Translations under genes and position numbers: made by a program
DNA from: Rhodoferax sp.
GTDB taxonomy: Bacteria > Pseudomonadota > Gammaproteobacteria > Burkholderiales > Burkholderiaceae_C
Reading direction: 5' to 3'
Assembly: GCF_028714215.1 (NCBI RefSeq)
Contig: NZ_JAQTMS010000006.1
Span: forward strand, 81,127-145,126
DNA length: 64,000 nucleotides
The notes under the pieces: generated by a model
Databases searched by the model: none
What the model was told of the DNA's origin: nothing
The model's input: the letters and a program-made list of their open reading frames with translations, nothing else
Part shown: in pieces, positions 10,015-19,695 of the stretch
Position numbering within the stretch: the stretch's first letter is position 1
Layout: each line of letters starts with the position of its first letter

Positions 10015-12054
10015 ATGTTCAAAAGAATCCTGATCGCCAATCGCGGCGAAATTGCCTGCCGCATCATGCGCAGCTGTCGCCGCCTGGAGATAGAGACGGT
10101 GGCGGTCTATTCCGAGGCCGATAGCGGCAGTCGCCACGTCGCCGAGGCCGACTTCGCCGTTCCGATTGGCGCCGCCAGTGCCGCTGAATCCTACCTGCGG
10201 GCCGATCGCATCGTGGCGGCCGCACTGGCCAGCGGTGCGCAGGCCATCCATCCGGGTTACGGCTTCCTGTCGGAGAAACTCGAATTGCTGGATGCTTGCG
10301 CTGGGCACGGGATTGTTTTTGTCGGCCCGAACCGGCGCGCGATCCAGGCCATGGGTTCGAAGATCGAAAGCAAACGCCTGGCGCGCGCGGCCGGCGTGGT
10401 CTGCCTGCCAGGTTACGACGAGGACGATCAGACGCCGGCACGGTTGCTGGAGGAAGCGCAACGCATCGGTTTTCCGTTGTTGATCAAGGCCAGTGCCGGC
10501 GGTGGCGGCAAGGGCATGCGACGCGTCAACGCGGCCGAAGAGTTTCCAGCCATGCTGGCGCTGGCGCGCAAGGAGGCACTCTCGGCCTTTGGCGATGAGC
10601 GGGTCTTGCTGGAAAAGTACATCGTCAATCCGCGCCACCTGGAAGTGCAGATCGTGGGCGACCGGCACGGTGGTTTGGTGCATCTGTTCGAGCGTGAGTG
10701 TTCCATCCAGCGGCGCTTTCAGAAGATCATTGAAGAGGCGCCGGCCCAGCACTTGCCGGCGGCGCTGGCGACCGGGCTTTATGAGGCCGCGTTGCGGCTG
10801 GGCCAGGCGATGGCTTACGACAATGCCGGCACGGTCGAATTTGTGCTCGATGCGGATTCCAATGACACCGCTTATTTTCTGGAAGTCAACACCCGCTTGC
10901 AGGTGGAGCACCCGGTGACTGAAATGACCACCGGCGTCGATCTGGTCGAGTGGCAGTTGCGGGTCGCCTGCGGCGAAGCGCTGCCACTGTTGCAGCATGA
11001 AATTCACCGCCGTGGCTGGGCCATCGAATGCCGGCTCAATGCAGAACAGCCGGAGCATGATTTCCGTGCCAGCCTAGGCCCGCTGCTGGGTTATGCCGAA
11101 CCCGCAGGCTCAGCCGGGATACGCATCGACAGTGGGCTGCATGCACGGAGCCAGGTCTCACCCTATTACGATTCCATGCTGGCCAAAGTGATCGGTTATG
11201 GCAACTCACGCGGCGAGGCCGTTGCACGAGCTTGCGCCGGCATCGAATCCCTGCGCATCGAGGGGGTGGCCAGCAACGCCGCCTTGCTGTTGCAAATCTT
11301 GCGGCATCCGGATTTCAACGCGGTGCTGACGACGCGCTTTCTGGAACGGAATTTCCCTCACGGTCCGCAGCCGGAACCCAGTATCCGCCTCCTTCACACG
11401 CTGGCGGTTGCCGCTGCCTGGGCTGCCGGCCAGCCAGTGGCGCCAGGCGTATGGGGTGCCTTGCGCACTTTTCGGCTGACCGGACCTGTCAACCAGGGCG
11501 TTCCGGTTGACTTGCGCTTGAGCGATGTGTCGGCCGCATCGGCTGCCGAAGCGGTGCCATTGCTGAGCGCGGGTGACGCCTATTGGCTGGCGGCCAGGCC
11601 GGCGCTGCGGGCCAATGTGCAATCCGATCCGCAGGGCTGGCGGGTACACATCACAGACCACCAAGATGTTGACGTCACTGCTCACATAAGAAACACTGTG
11701 CCGCAACGCTGGTTCAGTTGGGTGCTGGGACGCAGCCTGGTGTGGGACGTGGAACATGAACTGGAGCACAGCCTGCATGTGGGCAGCGAGAAAAACCAGG
11801 ATAGAAGTCTGTCGGCAACGCTGCCGGGCCGCATTTCCGAGGTGCTGGTGCGCGAGGGCGAACTGGTGCTTGCCGGTGCCCCGCTGCTGACCCTGGAAGC
11901 GATGAAGCTGTACCACACACTGGCTGCGCCATTGACCGGACAAATTGACCGGATCCATGTCACGGAAGGCGACATTGTGGCGCATGGTCAGTTGCTGCTT
12001 GAGCTGGGGCGTGAGATTGATGAGCCGCTTTTGGCCCAAACCAAGGAGAACTGA
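10015..12054 (+). CDS. Acyl-CoA carboxylase alpha subunit (biotin carboxylase plus biotinyl domain)
   Basis: The 679-residue protein has a biotin carboxylase domain (start MFKRILIANRGEIACRIMRS; ATP-grasp loop KASAGGGGKGMRRV; catalytic RLQVEHPVTE region). It then has a divergent linker and a C-terminal biotinyl domain with the biotinylated lysine in LTLEAMKLYHTL near residue 628. It carboxylates its own biotin, which the beta subunit transfers to acyl-CoA. I chose the ATG at 10015, four bases after the beta stop, because the family N-terminus fits exactly. Part of the methylcrotonyl/geranyl-type cluster. Confidence 0.92.
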   Translation: MFKRILIANRGEIACRIMRSCRRLEIETVAVYSEADSGSRHVAEADFAVPIGAASAAESYLRADRIVAAALASGAQAIHPGYGFLSEKLELLDACAGHGIVFVGPNRRAIQAMGSKIESKRLARAAGVVCLPGYDEDDQTPARLLEEAQRIGFPLLIKASAGGGGKGMRRVNAAEEFPAMLALARKEALSAFGDERVLLEKYIVNPRHLEVQIVGDRHGGLVHLFERECSIQRRFQKIIEEAPAQHLPAALATGLYEAALRLGQAMAYDNAGTVEFVLDADSNDTAYFLEVNTRLQVEHPVTEMTTGVDLVEWQLRVACGEALPLLQHEIHRRGWAIECRLNAEQPEHDFRASLGPLLGYAEPAGSAGIRIDSGLHARSQVSPYYDSMLAKVIGYGNSRGEAVARACAGIESLRIEGVASNAALLLQILRHPDFNAVLTTRFLERNFPHGPQPEPSIRLLHTLAVAAAWAAGQPVAPGVWGALRTFRLTGPVNQGVPVDLRLSDVSAASAAEAVPLLSAGDAYWLAARPALRANVQSDPQGWRVHITDHQDVDVTAHIRNTVPQRWFSWVLGRSLVWDVEHELEHSLHVGSEKNQDRSLSATLPGRISEVLVREGELVLAGAPLLTLEAMKLYHTLAAPLTGQIDRIHVTEGDIVAHGQLLLELGREIDEPLLAQTKEN

Positions 12055-12516
12055 ATGGCAGGTTTGTACTGGGAAGATTTTCATGTCGGCCAGGTCTTTG
12101 AGCACCCCTGGGGGCGCACCATCACGGAGTCGGACAACATCCTGTTCTCCTGCCTCACCCTGAATGTGCAGCCGCTGCACATCGATGCCGAGTTCGCCGC
12201 CAAAACCGAATGGGGCAAGCCCTTGGTCAACAGCTTGTTCACGCTGGGACTGATGATCGGCATGACGGTCAACGACACCACATTGGGCACTACCATCGCC
12301 AATCTTGGCATGAGCGATGTGCGCTTTCCGAAGCCGCTTTTTCATGGCGACACGATCCGGGTCCGCAGCAGCGTCAAGGCTGCGCGCGAAAGCAAATCAA
12401 GGCCCACCGCCGGCATCGTGGAGTTTGAACACGTGGCCCGTAATCAGCACCAGCAGGTGGTCGCTGTCTGTGTGCGTCAGGCGCTGATGCACAAGCGCCC
12501 TGCGAAAGCCGCGTGA
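12055..12516 (+). CDS. MaoC family dehydratase
   Basis: The 153-residue hot-dog-fold protein begins MAGLYWEDFHVGQVFEHPWG and has the MaoC hydratase pattern ITESDNILFSCLTLNVQPLH (the usual Asp and His catalytic pair region), then KPLVNSLFTLGLMIGM. Such enzymes add water to 2-enoyl-CoAs. It directly abuts the carboxylase alpha stop and overlaps the lyase start by 4 bases. It is therefore the likely hydratase acting on the carboxylase product. The closest described relatives act on mesaconyl- or other methyl-branched enoyl-CoAs; that similarity is a recollection, not a search result. Confidence 0.85.
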   Translation: MAGLYWEDFHVGQVFEHPWGRTITESDNILFSCLTLNVQPLHIDAEFAAKTEWGKPLVNSLFTLGLMIGMTVNDTTLGTTIANLGMSDVRFPKPLFHGDTIRVRSSVKAARESKSRPTAGIVEFEHVARNQHQQVVAVCVRQALMHKRPAKAA

Positions 12517-13418
12517 TGCAAGGGGCCGTCCCCCCAGCGGCAGCCCGCTCCTACCTGTTTGTACCGGGCAACCGGCCGGAGCGTTTTGCCAAGGCGCTGG
12601 CCAGTGGTGCCGATGCGCTGATTCTGGACCTTGAAGACAGCGTGCCAGCGGCCGAAAAAGAGCTGGCGCGGGAAGCGGTGACGCATTGGCTGGAGACCGT
12701 TGCAGCCCCGCTGCCGATCTGGATTCGGGTCAACCCGGCAAGCAGCCAATGGCATCGTGATGATCTGCAACTCCTGCTGCGGGCAAGCCCGACCGGGCTG
12801 ATGCTGCCCAAGTGCGAGGGCGCAGAGGACTTGCTGAGTTTTGATCGCTCGATCGCTGAAATCGAGCGGGCCGCCGGCCGCCCTCCCGGTTCGGTCCAGG
12901 TGCTGGTGATTGCCACCGAAAGCGCGCGTGCCCTGCAACGCATTCATACTTTTGACCAGGCCATGCCACGTCTGGCGGGCATCCTGTGGGGTGCCGAAGA
13001 CTTGGCCGCCAGTCTGGGACTGCGCAGCCTGCGGGATCGGCAAGGCCATTACCTGTCACCCGCCCGGCAGGCCCGCGATGCGGCCTTGTTGGCCAGCCAT
13101 GCCTGCGGCGTTGCGGCGATCGATGCGGTTTACACCGGACTGGATGACCCGGTGGGGCTGGCGGAAGAAACGCGGGCCCATGCCGCCCTCGGATTCACGG
13201 CCAAGGCGGCGATTCATCCAGCCCAAATTGCAGTGATACATCAGGCCCTGCAACCCAGCCCGGACGATGTGGCCTGGGCTGCGGAGGTGCTTGCCGAACT
13301 GGAAAACGGCGCCAAGGCTTCCGGGCGCGTGCGCGGTGCCATGGTCGATCAACCGCATCTGAAAGCTGCCCTGCACATTCAGGCCTCTCTGGCGCGCCTG
13401 GGGGCTCTGAAAAAATAG
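12513..13418 (+). CDS. HpcH/HpaI aldolase family CoA ester lyase (CitE-like)
   Basis: The 301-residue TIM-barrel lyase starts close to RSYLFVPGNRPERFAKALAS and has the metal- and CoA-binding pattern DALILDLEDSVPAAEK, VRVNP, LPKCEGAEDL, LVIATESARAL and GILWGAEDLAASLG. Family members split citramalyl-CoA, malyl-CoA, citryl-CoA or related 3-hydroxyacyl-CoAs. The 4-base overlap with the MaoC gene and the carboxylase context suggest it performs the final C-C cleavage of a branched 3-hydroxy-dicarboxyl-CoA. The conserved acidic metal ligands appear present. Confidence 0.88.
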   Translation: MMQGAVPPAAARSYLFVPGNRPERFAKALASGADALILDLEDSVPAAEKELAREAVTHWLETVAAPLPIWIRVNPASSQWHRDDLQLLLRASPTGLMLPKCEGAEDLLSFDRSIAEIERAAGRPPGSVQVLVIATESARALQRIHTFDQAMPRLAGILWGAEDLAASLGLRSLRDRQGHYLSPARQARDAALLASHACGVAAIDAVYTGLDDPVGLAEETRAHAALGFTAKAAIHPAQIAVIHQALQPSPDDVAWAAEVLAELENGAKASGRVRGAMVDQPHLKAALHIQASLARLGALKK

Positions 13419-13629
13419 AGGCGACACCAATGAAATGGTTTTCTGCCGCAGCGTAATTTCGCCCCAAGCCGAGCCTTCTGGCCCATTCGGATCCGCCAGC
13501 TCTTGAGGATCATCAAATTGGATCGATGGCACAGGCGTAGATTGACGAAGTGCCGGCCCACGACGGGTGGCGCAGTTCGATTCAGGTCGACAACAGAGGC
13601 GGGCGTGCTGGAAAGAAGGGCGATAAGCT

Positions 13630-16122
13630 ATGACAACAATCGATTTGCACTGGCCGATGCCGCCGTTTTACACGCCGGCCGAAGGGCAGGCGATGGGTGT
13701 GCAAGGTCACGATTGCGTGGTGGAACTGGCCGACCGGCGGGTTGTGGCAGGCGCATTGGCACAGTTCGAACCCGGCCGCGGTGAGATCGCGCTCAAGGCC
13801 GCCGAGTCGGGGGAACTGATGCAGTTCTCCATCGACAAGGTGCGCCTGATCAGGCTCGTTCAGCCGCTGCTGTTGCAGCCCGACACCGCCGCGATAGAAG
13901 GTGTTGGCGGTGTCCACGCGCAAGTGGTCGAGGAAAAGGACTTCCGCGTCCGCTTCGCCGACGGTGGCGAGTTCTCCGGCAAGACACGCGGGTTCGTCAA
14001 GGAGGCGTCCGGGCTGTTTCTGTTTCCCGTTGACGGTAGCGCCGGCACCACGGTCTCCTGCTTCATTCCCGCGCCGGCGCTGAGGGAAGTCAGGATCGGG
14101 CGACTGCTGGGGGAGGCGCTGGCCGCGAACAACGTAGTCGCGCCCGGTACGCTGGCTGCGGCCCTGGACAAACAGGCTGCCCTGCGCGCCGAACCGCTGG
14201 GCGAATTCCTGCGTAAGCGTGCCATTGTGTCGCCGCTGGCGCTGGCAGAGGCGCTCAAGGAGCAGCAGCGGCGCCCGAACGTGCGGCTGGGGCAGGTGCT
14301 GATGGAGGCCAATCTGATATCACAGGAGCAGCTAGATCAGGCGTTGGCGGCTCAGAAGGCCAACCGCAGCCGGCCGCTGGGGGAGATCCTGGTGGACATG
14401 GGCGCAGTGTCGCGTCAGCAGATCCAGGAAGCGCTGGCCATGAAGCTGGGCATTCCGTTCATCGATGTGCGCGAGTTCAAAGTGGATGCCGAGGCGCTGA
14501 GGCTGGTGCAGCCGGCCTACGCGAAGCAGTATCAAGTGCTACCTCTGATTCGCTCCGAGCGCGCGCTGGTGGTTGCGGTCGAGAATCCACTGGCGGTCGA
14601 TTTTTTGCGGGAAATGCGCTTTGCAACCGGCTTGTCGATCGTGCCGGTGATGGCCACAGCCAGCGAACTCAAGGCGCGCATCGTGAAGGAGTACGCCGGA
14701 CTGGAAGGTTGGAACGCGCCTGTCGACTGGGATGCCGTGGCGTTCGGTACGGCGGACAAGCCGCTGAAGTCCGAGGCTCAGTCGAGCGACGGCCTCGAAA
14801 TGGTCGAGATGCGGGATCTGGCCATCAAGCTCGCGCAGGAAGCTCCGCGGCCGGTCGAGCCGGCGCAGGCCGACGAGTCGACGACTCGCGTCAGCGAAAG
14901 TACGCTGGTGCGCCTGGTCAACAAGATGATCATGGATGCGTACTCGCAGGGTGCTTCAGACATCCATATCGAGGCCAACCCGGGCAACCGCAATCTGCTC
15001 ATTCGCTTTCGCAAGGACGGCGCCTTGGTGGACTATCTGGAACTGGAGCCGGCCTATCGCAGTTCCCTGGTTTCGCGCATCAAGATCATGGCCGATCTGG
15101 ACATCTCGGAGCGCCGACATGCGCAGGATGGCAAGATCGATTTCAGCCGCCATGGAGGAATTCCGATCGAGTTGCGGGTGGCGGTGATTCCAACGGCGAA
15201 CAATCTCGAGGACGTGGTGCTGCGCATTCTTGCCGGGGCCGAGCCGCTGCCGCTGGACCGGCTGGGGCTAAGCTGCCGCAACCTGGATGAACTGAAGAAA
15301 ATGGTGGCCCGCAGCTATGGCCTGATTCTGGTGTGCGGTCCGACCGGTTCCGGCAAGACGACCACGCTGCACTCGGTGCTGCGCCACATCAACCAGCGCG
15401 ACACCAAGATCTGGACCGCCGAAGATCCGATCGAGATCACCCAGCCGGGCCTGAGGCAGGTCCAGGTCAACGCAAAAATCGGTTGGACCTTCGCCGCCGC
15501 CATGCGTGCGTTTCTGCGTGCGGACCCGGATGTGATCATGGTCGGCGAGATGCGTGACGAGGAAACGACCAAGATCGGCATCGAGGCCTCCCTCACCGGA
15601 CATCTGGTTCTCTCGACCCTGCATACCAACAGCGCCGCGGAGAGCATCGTGCGGCTGCTCGACTTGGGCATGGATCCCTTCAACTTCGCCGATGCCCTGA
15701 TCGGGATACTGTCGCAGCGGCTGGCACCCAAGCTTTGCGCAAAGTGCAGGCGTCCGCATCTGGCGGGTGACGCCGAAATCAGCGAACTCGCGCGCGAATA
15801 TTGCGCCGGCACCGGACTGGAAATCGCCGCGACGCTAACGGCGTGGCGCGCGACCTTCGGTGAGGCGGGACAACTGGAGCTTTACGCAGCCGACGCAATG
15901 GGATGCCCAGCCTGCAACGCCGGCTACAAGGGGCGGGTGGGACTGCATGAACTGTTGGTGGCGACCCCGCGCATCAAGCAGTTGATTCACGAGCATGCCA
16001 CGGCGGCGCAGATTGCAGAAGGTGCGATTGCCGATGGCATGACACTGCTCCGGCAGGACGGTATCGAGAAAGTGCTGCGGGGGGAGATCGACCTCGCGAG
16101 CGCGCGCGGCGCTTTCAGCTGA
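13630..16122 (+). CDS. Orphan GspE/PilB-type secretion ATPase
   Basis: The 830-residue protein is an AAA-type assembly ATPase of the type II secretion/type IV pilus family. The N-terminal 170 residues look like a beta-rich PilZ-like region. Residues ~160-360 contain T2SSE_N/MshEN-like repeats (LGQVLMEANLISQEQLDQAL; GIPFIDVREF...AYAKQYQVLPLI). The motor has Walker A GPTGSGKTTT, Walker B VIMVGEMRDEET and a His box LSTLHTNSAAESIVRLLD. A CxxC pair (CAKC...CPAC) forms the zinc site. No pilin, GspF or secretin gene is adjacent, so its partner machine lies elsewhere. The upstream 210 bases contain no gene. Confidence 0.88.
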   Translation: MTTIDLHWPMPPFYTPAEGQAMGVQGHDCVVELADRRVVAGALAQFEPGRGEIALKAAESGELMQFSIDKVRLIRLVQPLLLQPDTAAIEGVGGVHAQVVEEKDFRVRFADGGEFSGKTRGFVKEASGLFLFPVDGSAGTTVSCFIPAPALREVRIGRLLGEALAANNVVAPGTLAAALDKQAALRAEPLGEFLRKRAIVSPLALAEALKEQQRRPNVRLGQVLMEANLISQEQLDQALAAQKANRSRPLGEILVDMGAVSRQQIQEALAMKLGIPFIDVREFKVDAEALRLVQPAYAKQYQVLPLIRSERALVVAVENPLAVDFLREMRFATGLSIVPVMATASELKARIVKEYAGLEGWNAPVDWDAVAFGTADKPLKSEAQSSDGLEMVEMRDLAIKLAQEAPRPVEPAQADESTTRVSESTLVRLVNKMIMDAYSQGASDIHIEANPGNRNLLIRFRKDGALVDYLELEPAYRSSLVSRIKIMADLDISERRHAQDGKIDFSRHGGIPIELRVAVIPTANNLEDVVLRILAGAEPLPLDRLGLSCRNLDELKKMVARSYGLILVCGPTGSGKTTTLHSVLRHINQRDTKIWTAEDPIEITQPGLRQVQVNAKIGWTFAAAMRAFLRADPDVIMVGEMRDEETTKIGIEASLTGHLVLSTLHTNSAAESIVRLLDLGMDPFNFADALIGILSQRLAPKLCAKCRRPHLAGDAEISELAREYCAGTGLEIAATLTAWRATFGEAGQLELYAADAMGCPACNAGYKGRVGLHELLVATPRIKQLIHEHATAAQIAEGAIADGMTLLRQDGIEKVLRGEIDLASARGAFS

Positions 16123-16171
16123 TCGGACCGCACCTCGGTCTTCAAGAATCGGCTCTTGCATCCAGCCAATC

Positions 16172-16205
16172 AAAAAAGCCCGCTAGCAATAAAGTAGCAG
16201 GCTTT
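16172..16205 (-). terminator. Rho-independent terminator downstream of the tRNA
   Basis: The stem is 16175-16185 against 16195-16205, 11 base pairs with a single mismatch, and a 9-base loop. Read on the minus strand it is followed directly by a run of six T. It lies 22 bases past the 3' end of the CAT-anticodon tRNA, so it is the terminator of that transcript. Confidence 0.8.
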
Positions 16206-16227
16206 CCATATCCCATAGGGGCTTGAC

Positions 16228-16304
16228 TGGTGGCGCTTCACGGATTCGAACCGCGGACCTGTGGATTATGATTCCATCGCTCTAACCGACTGAGCTAAAG
16301 CGCC
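16228..16304 (-). tRNA. tRNA with CAT anticodon (tRNA-Met, possibly tRNA-Ile2)
   Basis: Read on the minus strand the 77 bases fold as a tRNA. There is a 7-bp acceptor stem GGCGCTT/AAGCGCC, a D arm with GCTCAGTCGGTTAGAGC, an anticodon loop ATCATAA giving CAT, a T loop TTCGAAT, an A discriminator and an encoded CCA. The anticodon stem has one A-C mismatch at its top. CAT can be elongator Met or, after lysidine modification, Ile2. Met is the usual call for this sequence type, but I cannot exclude Ile2. No pseudoknot or truncation is seen. Confidence 0.9.
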
Positions 16305-16353
16305 GAGCCGCGAATTATAACCAAAAGTCCAGAGGCGGGTGCTTAGCGCCGCC

Positions 16354-17133
16354 CTACTGATGCTTGAAGTTGGCTTTGCGTTTGTTGATGAAAGCATCCA
16401 TGCCTTCTTTCTGGTCGGCAGTGGCAAACATGGCATGGAACATACGGCGTTCGAACATGATGCCGTCGCTCAGCGCACTCTCAAAAGCCCGGTTCACCGA
16501 TTCCTTGGCCGCCATGGTGGCAATTTGCGAATGCTCACTGATCAGCAGGGCAGCGGCCAGAGCTTCTTCCATCAGTTTGTCCAGCGCCACCACCCGGCTC
16601 ACCAGCCCCGCTCGCTCGGCCTCCAGGGCGTCCATCATGCGGCCGGTCAGCGCCATTTCCATGGCCTTGGCTTTGCCGACGGCGCGCGGCAGCCGCTGCG
16701 TACCACCGGCGCCGGGGATGATGCCCAGCTTGATTTCGGGTTGGCCGAAGCGGGCGTTGTCGGCCGCGATGATGAAGTCGCACATCATCGCCAGTTCGCA
16801 GCCGCCGCCGAGACAGAAGCCACTGACCGCCGCAATGACCGGTTTGCGGATGCCGCGAATCTGTTCCCAGTTGCGGCTGATGAAGTCGCCCTTGTAGACA
16901 TCGGCGAAGTTGTAGCTGGCCATGGCACCAATATCGGCGCCGGCGGCAAAAGCTTTTTCACTGCCGGTAATGATCATGCAGCCGATCGCCGGGTCGGCGT
17001 CAAAGGCTTTCAGGGCGCTGCCCAGCTCGGTCATCAACTGGTCGTTCAGCGCATTGAGCTGTTTGGGCCGGTTCAGGCTGATGACGCCTACTTTGCCGGC
17101 CTCGGTGCGGACATTGATCATTTCGAAATTCAT
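16354..17133 (-). CDS. Enoyl-CoA hydratase
   Basis: The 259-residue crotonase-fold enzyme hydrates trans-2-enoyl-CoA in beta-oxidation. Signatures are [19 protein letters not shown], the oxyanion-hole segment [32 protein letters not shown] with the first catalytic Glu region, and [20 protein letters not shown] with the second. The ATG at 17133 has a good ribosome binding site (GGAG six bases before). It follows the M61 peptidase gene by 13 bases on the minus strand. The true substrate is probably short-chain acyl-CoA. Confidence 0.93.
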   Translation of the reverse strand: MNFEMINVRTEAGKVGVISLNRPKQLNALNDQLMTELGSALKAFDADPAIGCMIITGSEKAFAAGADIGAMASYNFADVYKGDFISRNWEQIRGIRKPVIAAVSGFCLGGGCELAMMCDFIIAADNARFGQPEIKLGIIPGAGGTQRLPRAVGKAKAMEMALTGRMMDALEAERAGLVSRVVALDKLMEEALAAALLISEHSQIATMAAKESVNRAFESALSDGIMFERRMFHAMFATADQKEGMDAFINKRKANFKHQ

Positions 17134-17146
17134 GGGTTTCTCCAGG

Positions 17147-18961
17147 TTATGGGTTGAGCCATTGGGCAACGAGTTTTTTGTCGTGTACCGCCAGACGCCA
17201 ACTGGTGACGGCAGTAGGCAGCGTCAGCGACAGTTTCAAAAGGCGTTTGTCGCGTTCCACCAGGGCGCCGATTTTCAAGGCCGTTCCGGCATAAAGCAGC
17301 AAGTCATCGAGTTTGCCGAGACGCCAACTGGAACTGGTTTTGCCGCTGCCGGTCTCCAGGCCCAGCCATTCATCCCCGGCAGCGAAACCGGCTTTCTCTG
17401 CCGCGCCGCCGCGCAACACGGTTTTGATCCGAATCCCGTTGTCGTCATTGACACGCAGACCCAGGCGCGGCGCCAGTTGGGCCGGCTGTTCCAGTACCGT
17501 GATACCCTGGCGCTCCAGCAAGGCCTTGAGTGGCAGCTCCGCGGTACCGTGGACCCAGCGCGCGATCTCTCCGGCAAAGGACCGGCCAGCGAATTCCGCC
17601 AGCACGGTGGACAGGTCGCTCTCCAGCATCGGTCCGCCTTGACAGCGCAGCCACAAGGCACGCATCACGGCATCGAGCGTGGTCTTTCCTTCCTGGCGCA
17701 GGGTCAGATCAAGACACAGTGCCACCAGCGACCCCTTGGTGTAATAGCTCACCGTGGCATTGGGCGTGTTTTCATCCTGCCGGTAGTACTTAACCCAGGC
17801 GTCGAAACTGGCTTGGGCGACGCTTTGCACCTCCCGCCCGGGCGTCTGCAGCACCTGGTTGATGGTGTCGCCGAGCAGTTTCAGATAGCCGGCGTCGTCG
17901 ATCAGTCCGGCGCGCCGCAGCAGCAGGTCGTCGTAATAGCTGGTGAAGCCTTCAAAAAACCACAGCAGTTGCGTGTAGTTTTCGCCGCCATAGTCGTAAC
18001 GGTCGAATTCGGCCGGGCGCAGCCGCTTGACGTTCCAGGTATGAAAATACTCATGGCTGATGAGGCCCAACAGCTTGGTGTAGCCTTCTGTTGGCCGGGC
18101 TTTTGTGCCGGTCGGCGGAATTGCCTGGGGCGTCAACGCCGGCTGATCCAGGCGCGGCAGATCCTGGCGTTTGCAGATCAGCGCCGTCGAGTTGTGATGC
18201 TCCAGACCACCATAACCGTCATCCACGGCGTTGAGCATGAAAAGGTAGTTCTTGTGCGGCGGTTTGGTGCTCAAGCGGGAGCCGGCCTTGGCACCATGCC
18301 AGAACTGGATTTCCGTTTCGCAAATTGCCTGCGTGTCGGCCAGCAGCCGCTGGCCGTCAAAGCCGGGTGGCGCGCCGGCCACCACAAAACGGTGTGGCAC
18401 GCCGCGCGCCACAAAAGAGCCGCTCCAGAAGCGGCCCATCTCCACCGGTGCGTCCACCAGTTCGTCGTAGCTGGCGGCCAGGTAGCGGCCAAAGCCGCTC
18501 CCGGTGATTTTTTGCGCTGTCAAGCCGGTTGCCACCTGCCAGCCGGGCAAGGTCTTGCCGGCCACCAGCTCCAGTGCGTGGGGTGAGTCTTCCTGGCCAT
18601 GCACTTGCAGCAACAGACTGGTGCCATTGAAGAAGCCGCGCTGGGCGTCCAGCCAGGCGGTGCGCACTGAGCTGTCAAAGGCATAAATCTGGTAGCTCAG
18701 CTGCAGCGGTTTGTCGGCCGCGCATTGGACCTGCCAGGTGCATTTGTCGAGCTGCGCCAGAGCCACCGTCCTGGCGCCCTGACGGGCCTGCAACTGCTGC
18801 AGGTTTTTGGAGAACTCGCGTACCAGGTAGCTGCCCGGAATCCAGACCGGCAGGCTCACCAGCTGCTGCGCGGCCGGGCGTGCGATGGTCAGGGTGACGG
18901 CAAACAAATGGGCCTGCGGGTTCTGCACCCGCACTGTGTAGCCAATGGCAGCGGTCGACAT
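17147..18961 (-). CDS. M61 family peptidase with PDZ domain
   Basis: The 604-residue protein belongs to the M61 glycyl-aminopeptidase family. The N-terminal beta domain starts [18 protein letters not shown] and continues [20 protein letters not shown]. The zinc site HEYFH is in [19 protein letters not shown] near residue 310, and a PDZ-like domain follows at ~480-560 ([20 protein letters not shown], then [14 protein letters not shown]). No clear signal peptide is present. It starts on the last base of the dsbC stop codon, so the two are coupled; this pairing may reflect protein quality control. Confidence 0.9.
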   Translation of the reverse strand: MSTAAIGYTVRVQNPQAHLFAVTLTIARPAAQQLVSLPVWIPGSYLVREFSKNLQQLQARQGARTVALAQLDKCTWQVQCAADKPLQLSYQIYAFDSSVRTAWLDAQRGFFNGTSLLLQVHGQEDSPHALELVAGKTLPGWQVATGLTAQKITGSGFGRYLAASYDELVDAPVEMGRFWSGSFVARGVPHRFVVAGAPPGFDGQRLLADTQAICETEIQFWHGAKAGSRLSTKPPHKNYLFMLNAVDDGYGGLEHHNSTALICKRQDLPRLDQPALTPQAIPPTGTKARPTEGYTKLLGLISHEYFHTWNVKRLRPAEFDRYDYGGENYTQLLWFFEGFTSYYDDLLLRRAGLIDDAGYLKLLGDTINQVLQTPGREVQSVAQASFDAWVKYYRQDENTPNATVSYYTKGSLVALCLDLTLRQEGKTTLDAVMRALWLRCQGGPMLESDLSTVLAEFAGRSFAGEIARWVHGTAELPLKALLERQGITVLEQPAQLAPRLGLRVNDDNGIRIKTVLRGGAAEKAGFAAGDEWLGLETGSGKTSSSWRLGKLDDLLLYAGTALKIGALVERDKRLLKLSLTLPTAVTSWRLAVHDKKLVAQWLNP

Positions 18962-19674
18962 CAGTTTTTGCCGCCAGCCAGGTATTTTTCGACCTGGGCG
19001 GCGGCAATGGCGCCGGGGACCCGGGTACCGTCCGCGAAGATCAGCGTCGGCGTTCCGGTAATTTTGTGCTTGCGACCGATTTCGGTGTTGCGCTCAAGGG
19101 CACTCGTGTCACAACTCGCCACCGCCGCCGGCTTGTCACGCACCATCCAGTCCTGCCAGGCCTTGGCCTTGTCCTTGGCGCACCAGATGTGTTTCGACTT
19201 CTCGTTCGAGTCGGCGCTCAGGATCGGGTAGAGGAACATGCTGATGGTTATGTTGTCGACTTTTTGCAGGTCGCGCTCGAAGCGCTTGCAGTAGCCACAG
19301 TTGGGGTCTTCAAAGACCGCCAGTTTGCGTTTGCCATTGCCGCGCACGATGCTGAAGGAGTCCTTGAACGGCAGGGCGTCGAAACTGATGGCGGTCAGCT
19401 TGTCAACCCGTTCTTCGGTCAGGTTACGGCGCAGTTTGGTATCGATCAGATTGCCTTGCAGCAAGAAATTGCCTTCGGCGTCGGTGTAATAGATTTCCGT
19501 GCCGTTGACGCGAATTTCATAGAGGCCCGGCATGGCGCTTTTGCCGACCTCGTCGATTTTCTGCAATTGCGGGATGCGTTCGGCCAGATTCTTGCGAATC
19601 GTCGCTTCCTGCGCGCTGGCGTTCAAGGCAAGCAGCAAGGCCGTGGCCAGCATGGCGATTTTTGTCGATTTCAT
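18961..19674 (-). CDS. dsbC: Thiol:disulfide interchange protein DsbC
   Basis: DsbC is the periplasmic disulfide isomerase that corrects mispaired disulfides. The 237-residue protein has a signal peptide (MKSTKIAMLATALLLALNAS, cleavage after the following Ala), an N-terminal dimerisation domain, and a thioredoxin domain with active site CGYC in VFEDPNCGYCKRFERDL. The cis-Pro is in ITGTPTLIFADG, and a second disulfide-forming pair lies at WCAKDK and ASCD. I chose the ATG at 19674, six bases inside an alternative start, because a GGA lies at the right distance. It is followed by the M61 peptidase with a one-base overlap. Confidence 0.94.
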   Translation of the reverse strand: MKSTKIAMLATALLLALNASAQEATIRKNLAERIPQLQKIDEVGKSAMPGLYEIRVNGTEIYYTDAEGNFLLQGNLIDTKLRRNLTEERVDKLTAISFDALPFKDSFSIVRGNGKRKLAVFEDPNCGYCKRFERDLQKVDNITISMFLYPILSADSNEKSKHIWCAKDKAKAWQDWMVRDKPAAVASCDTSALERNTEIGRKHKITGTPTLIFADGTRVPGAIAAAQVEKYLAGGKN

Positions 19675-19695
19675 TGTCATCCGTTCAATAACCAA

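Noticed and set aside
16922..18586. A 554-codon plus-strand frame over the M61 peptidase
   Set aside because: Shadow frame; the minus strand carries the intact HEYFH peptidase and enoyl-CoA hydratase.
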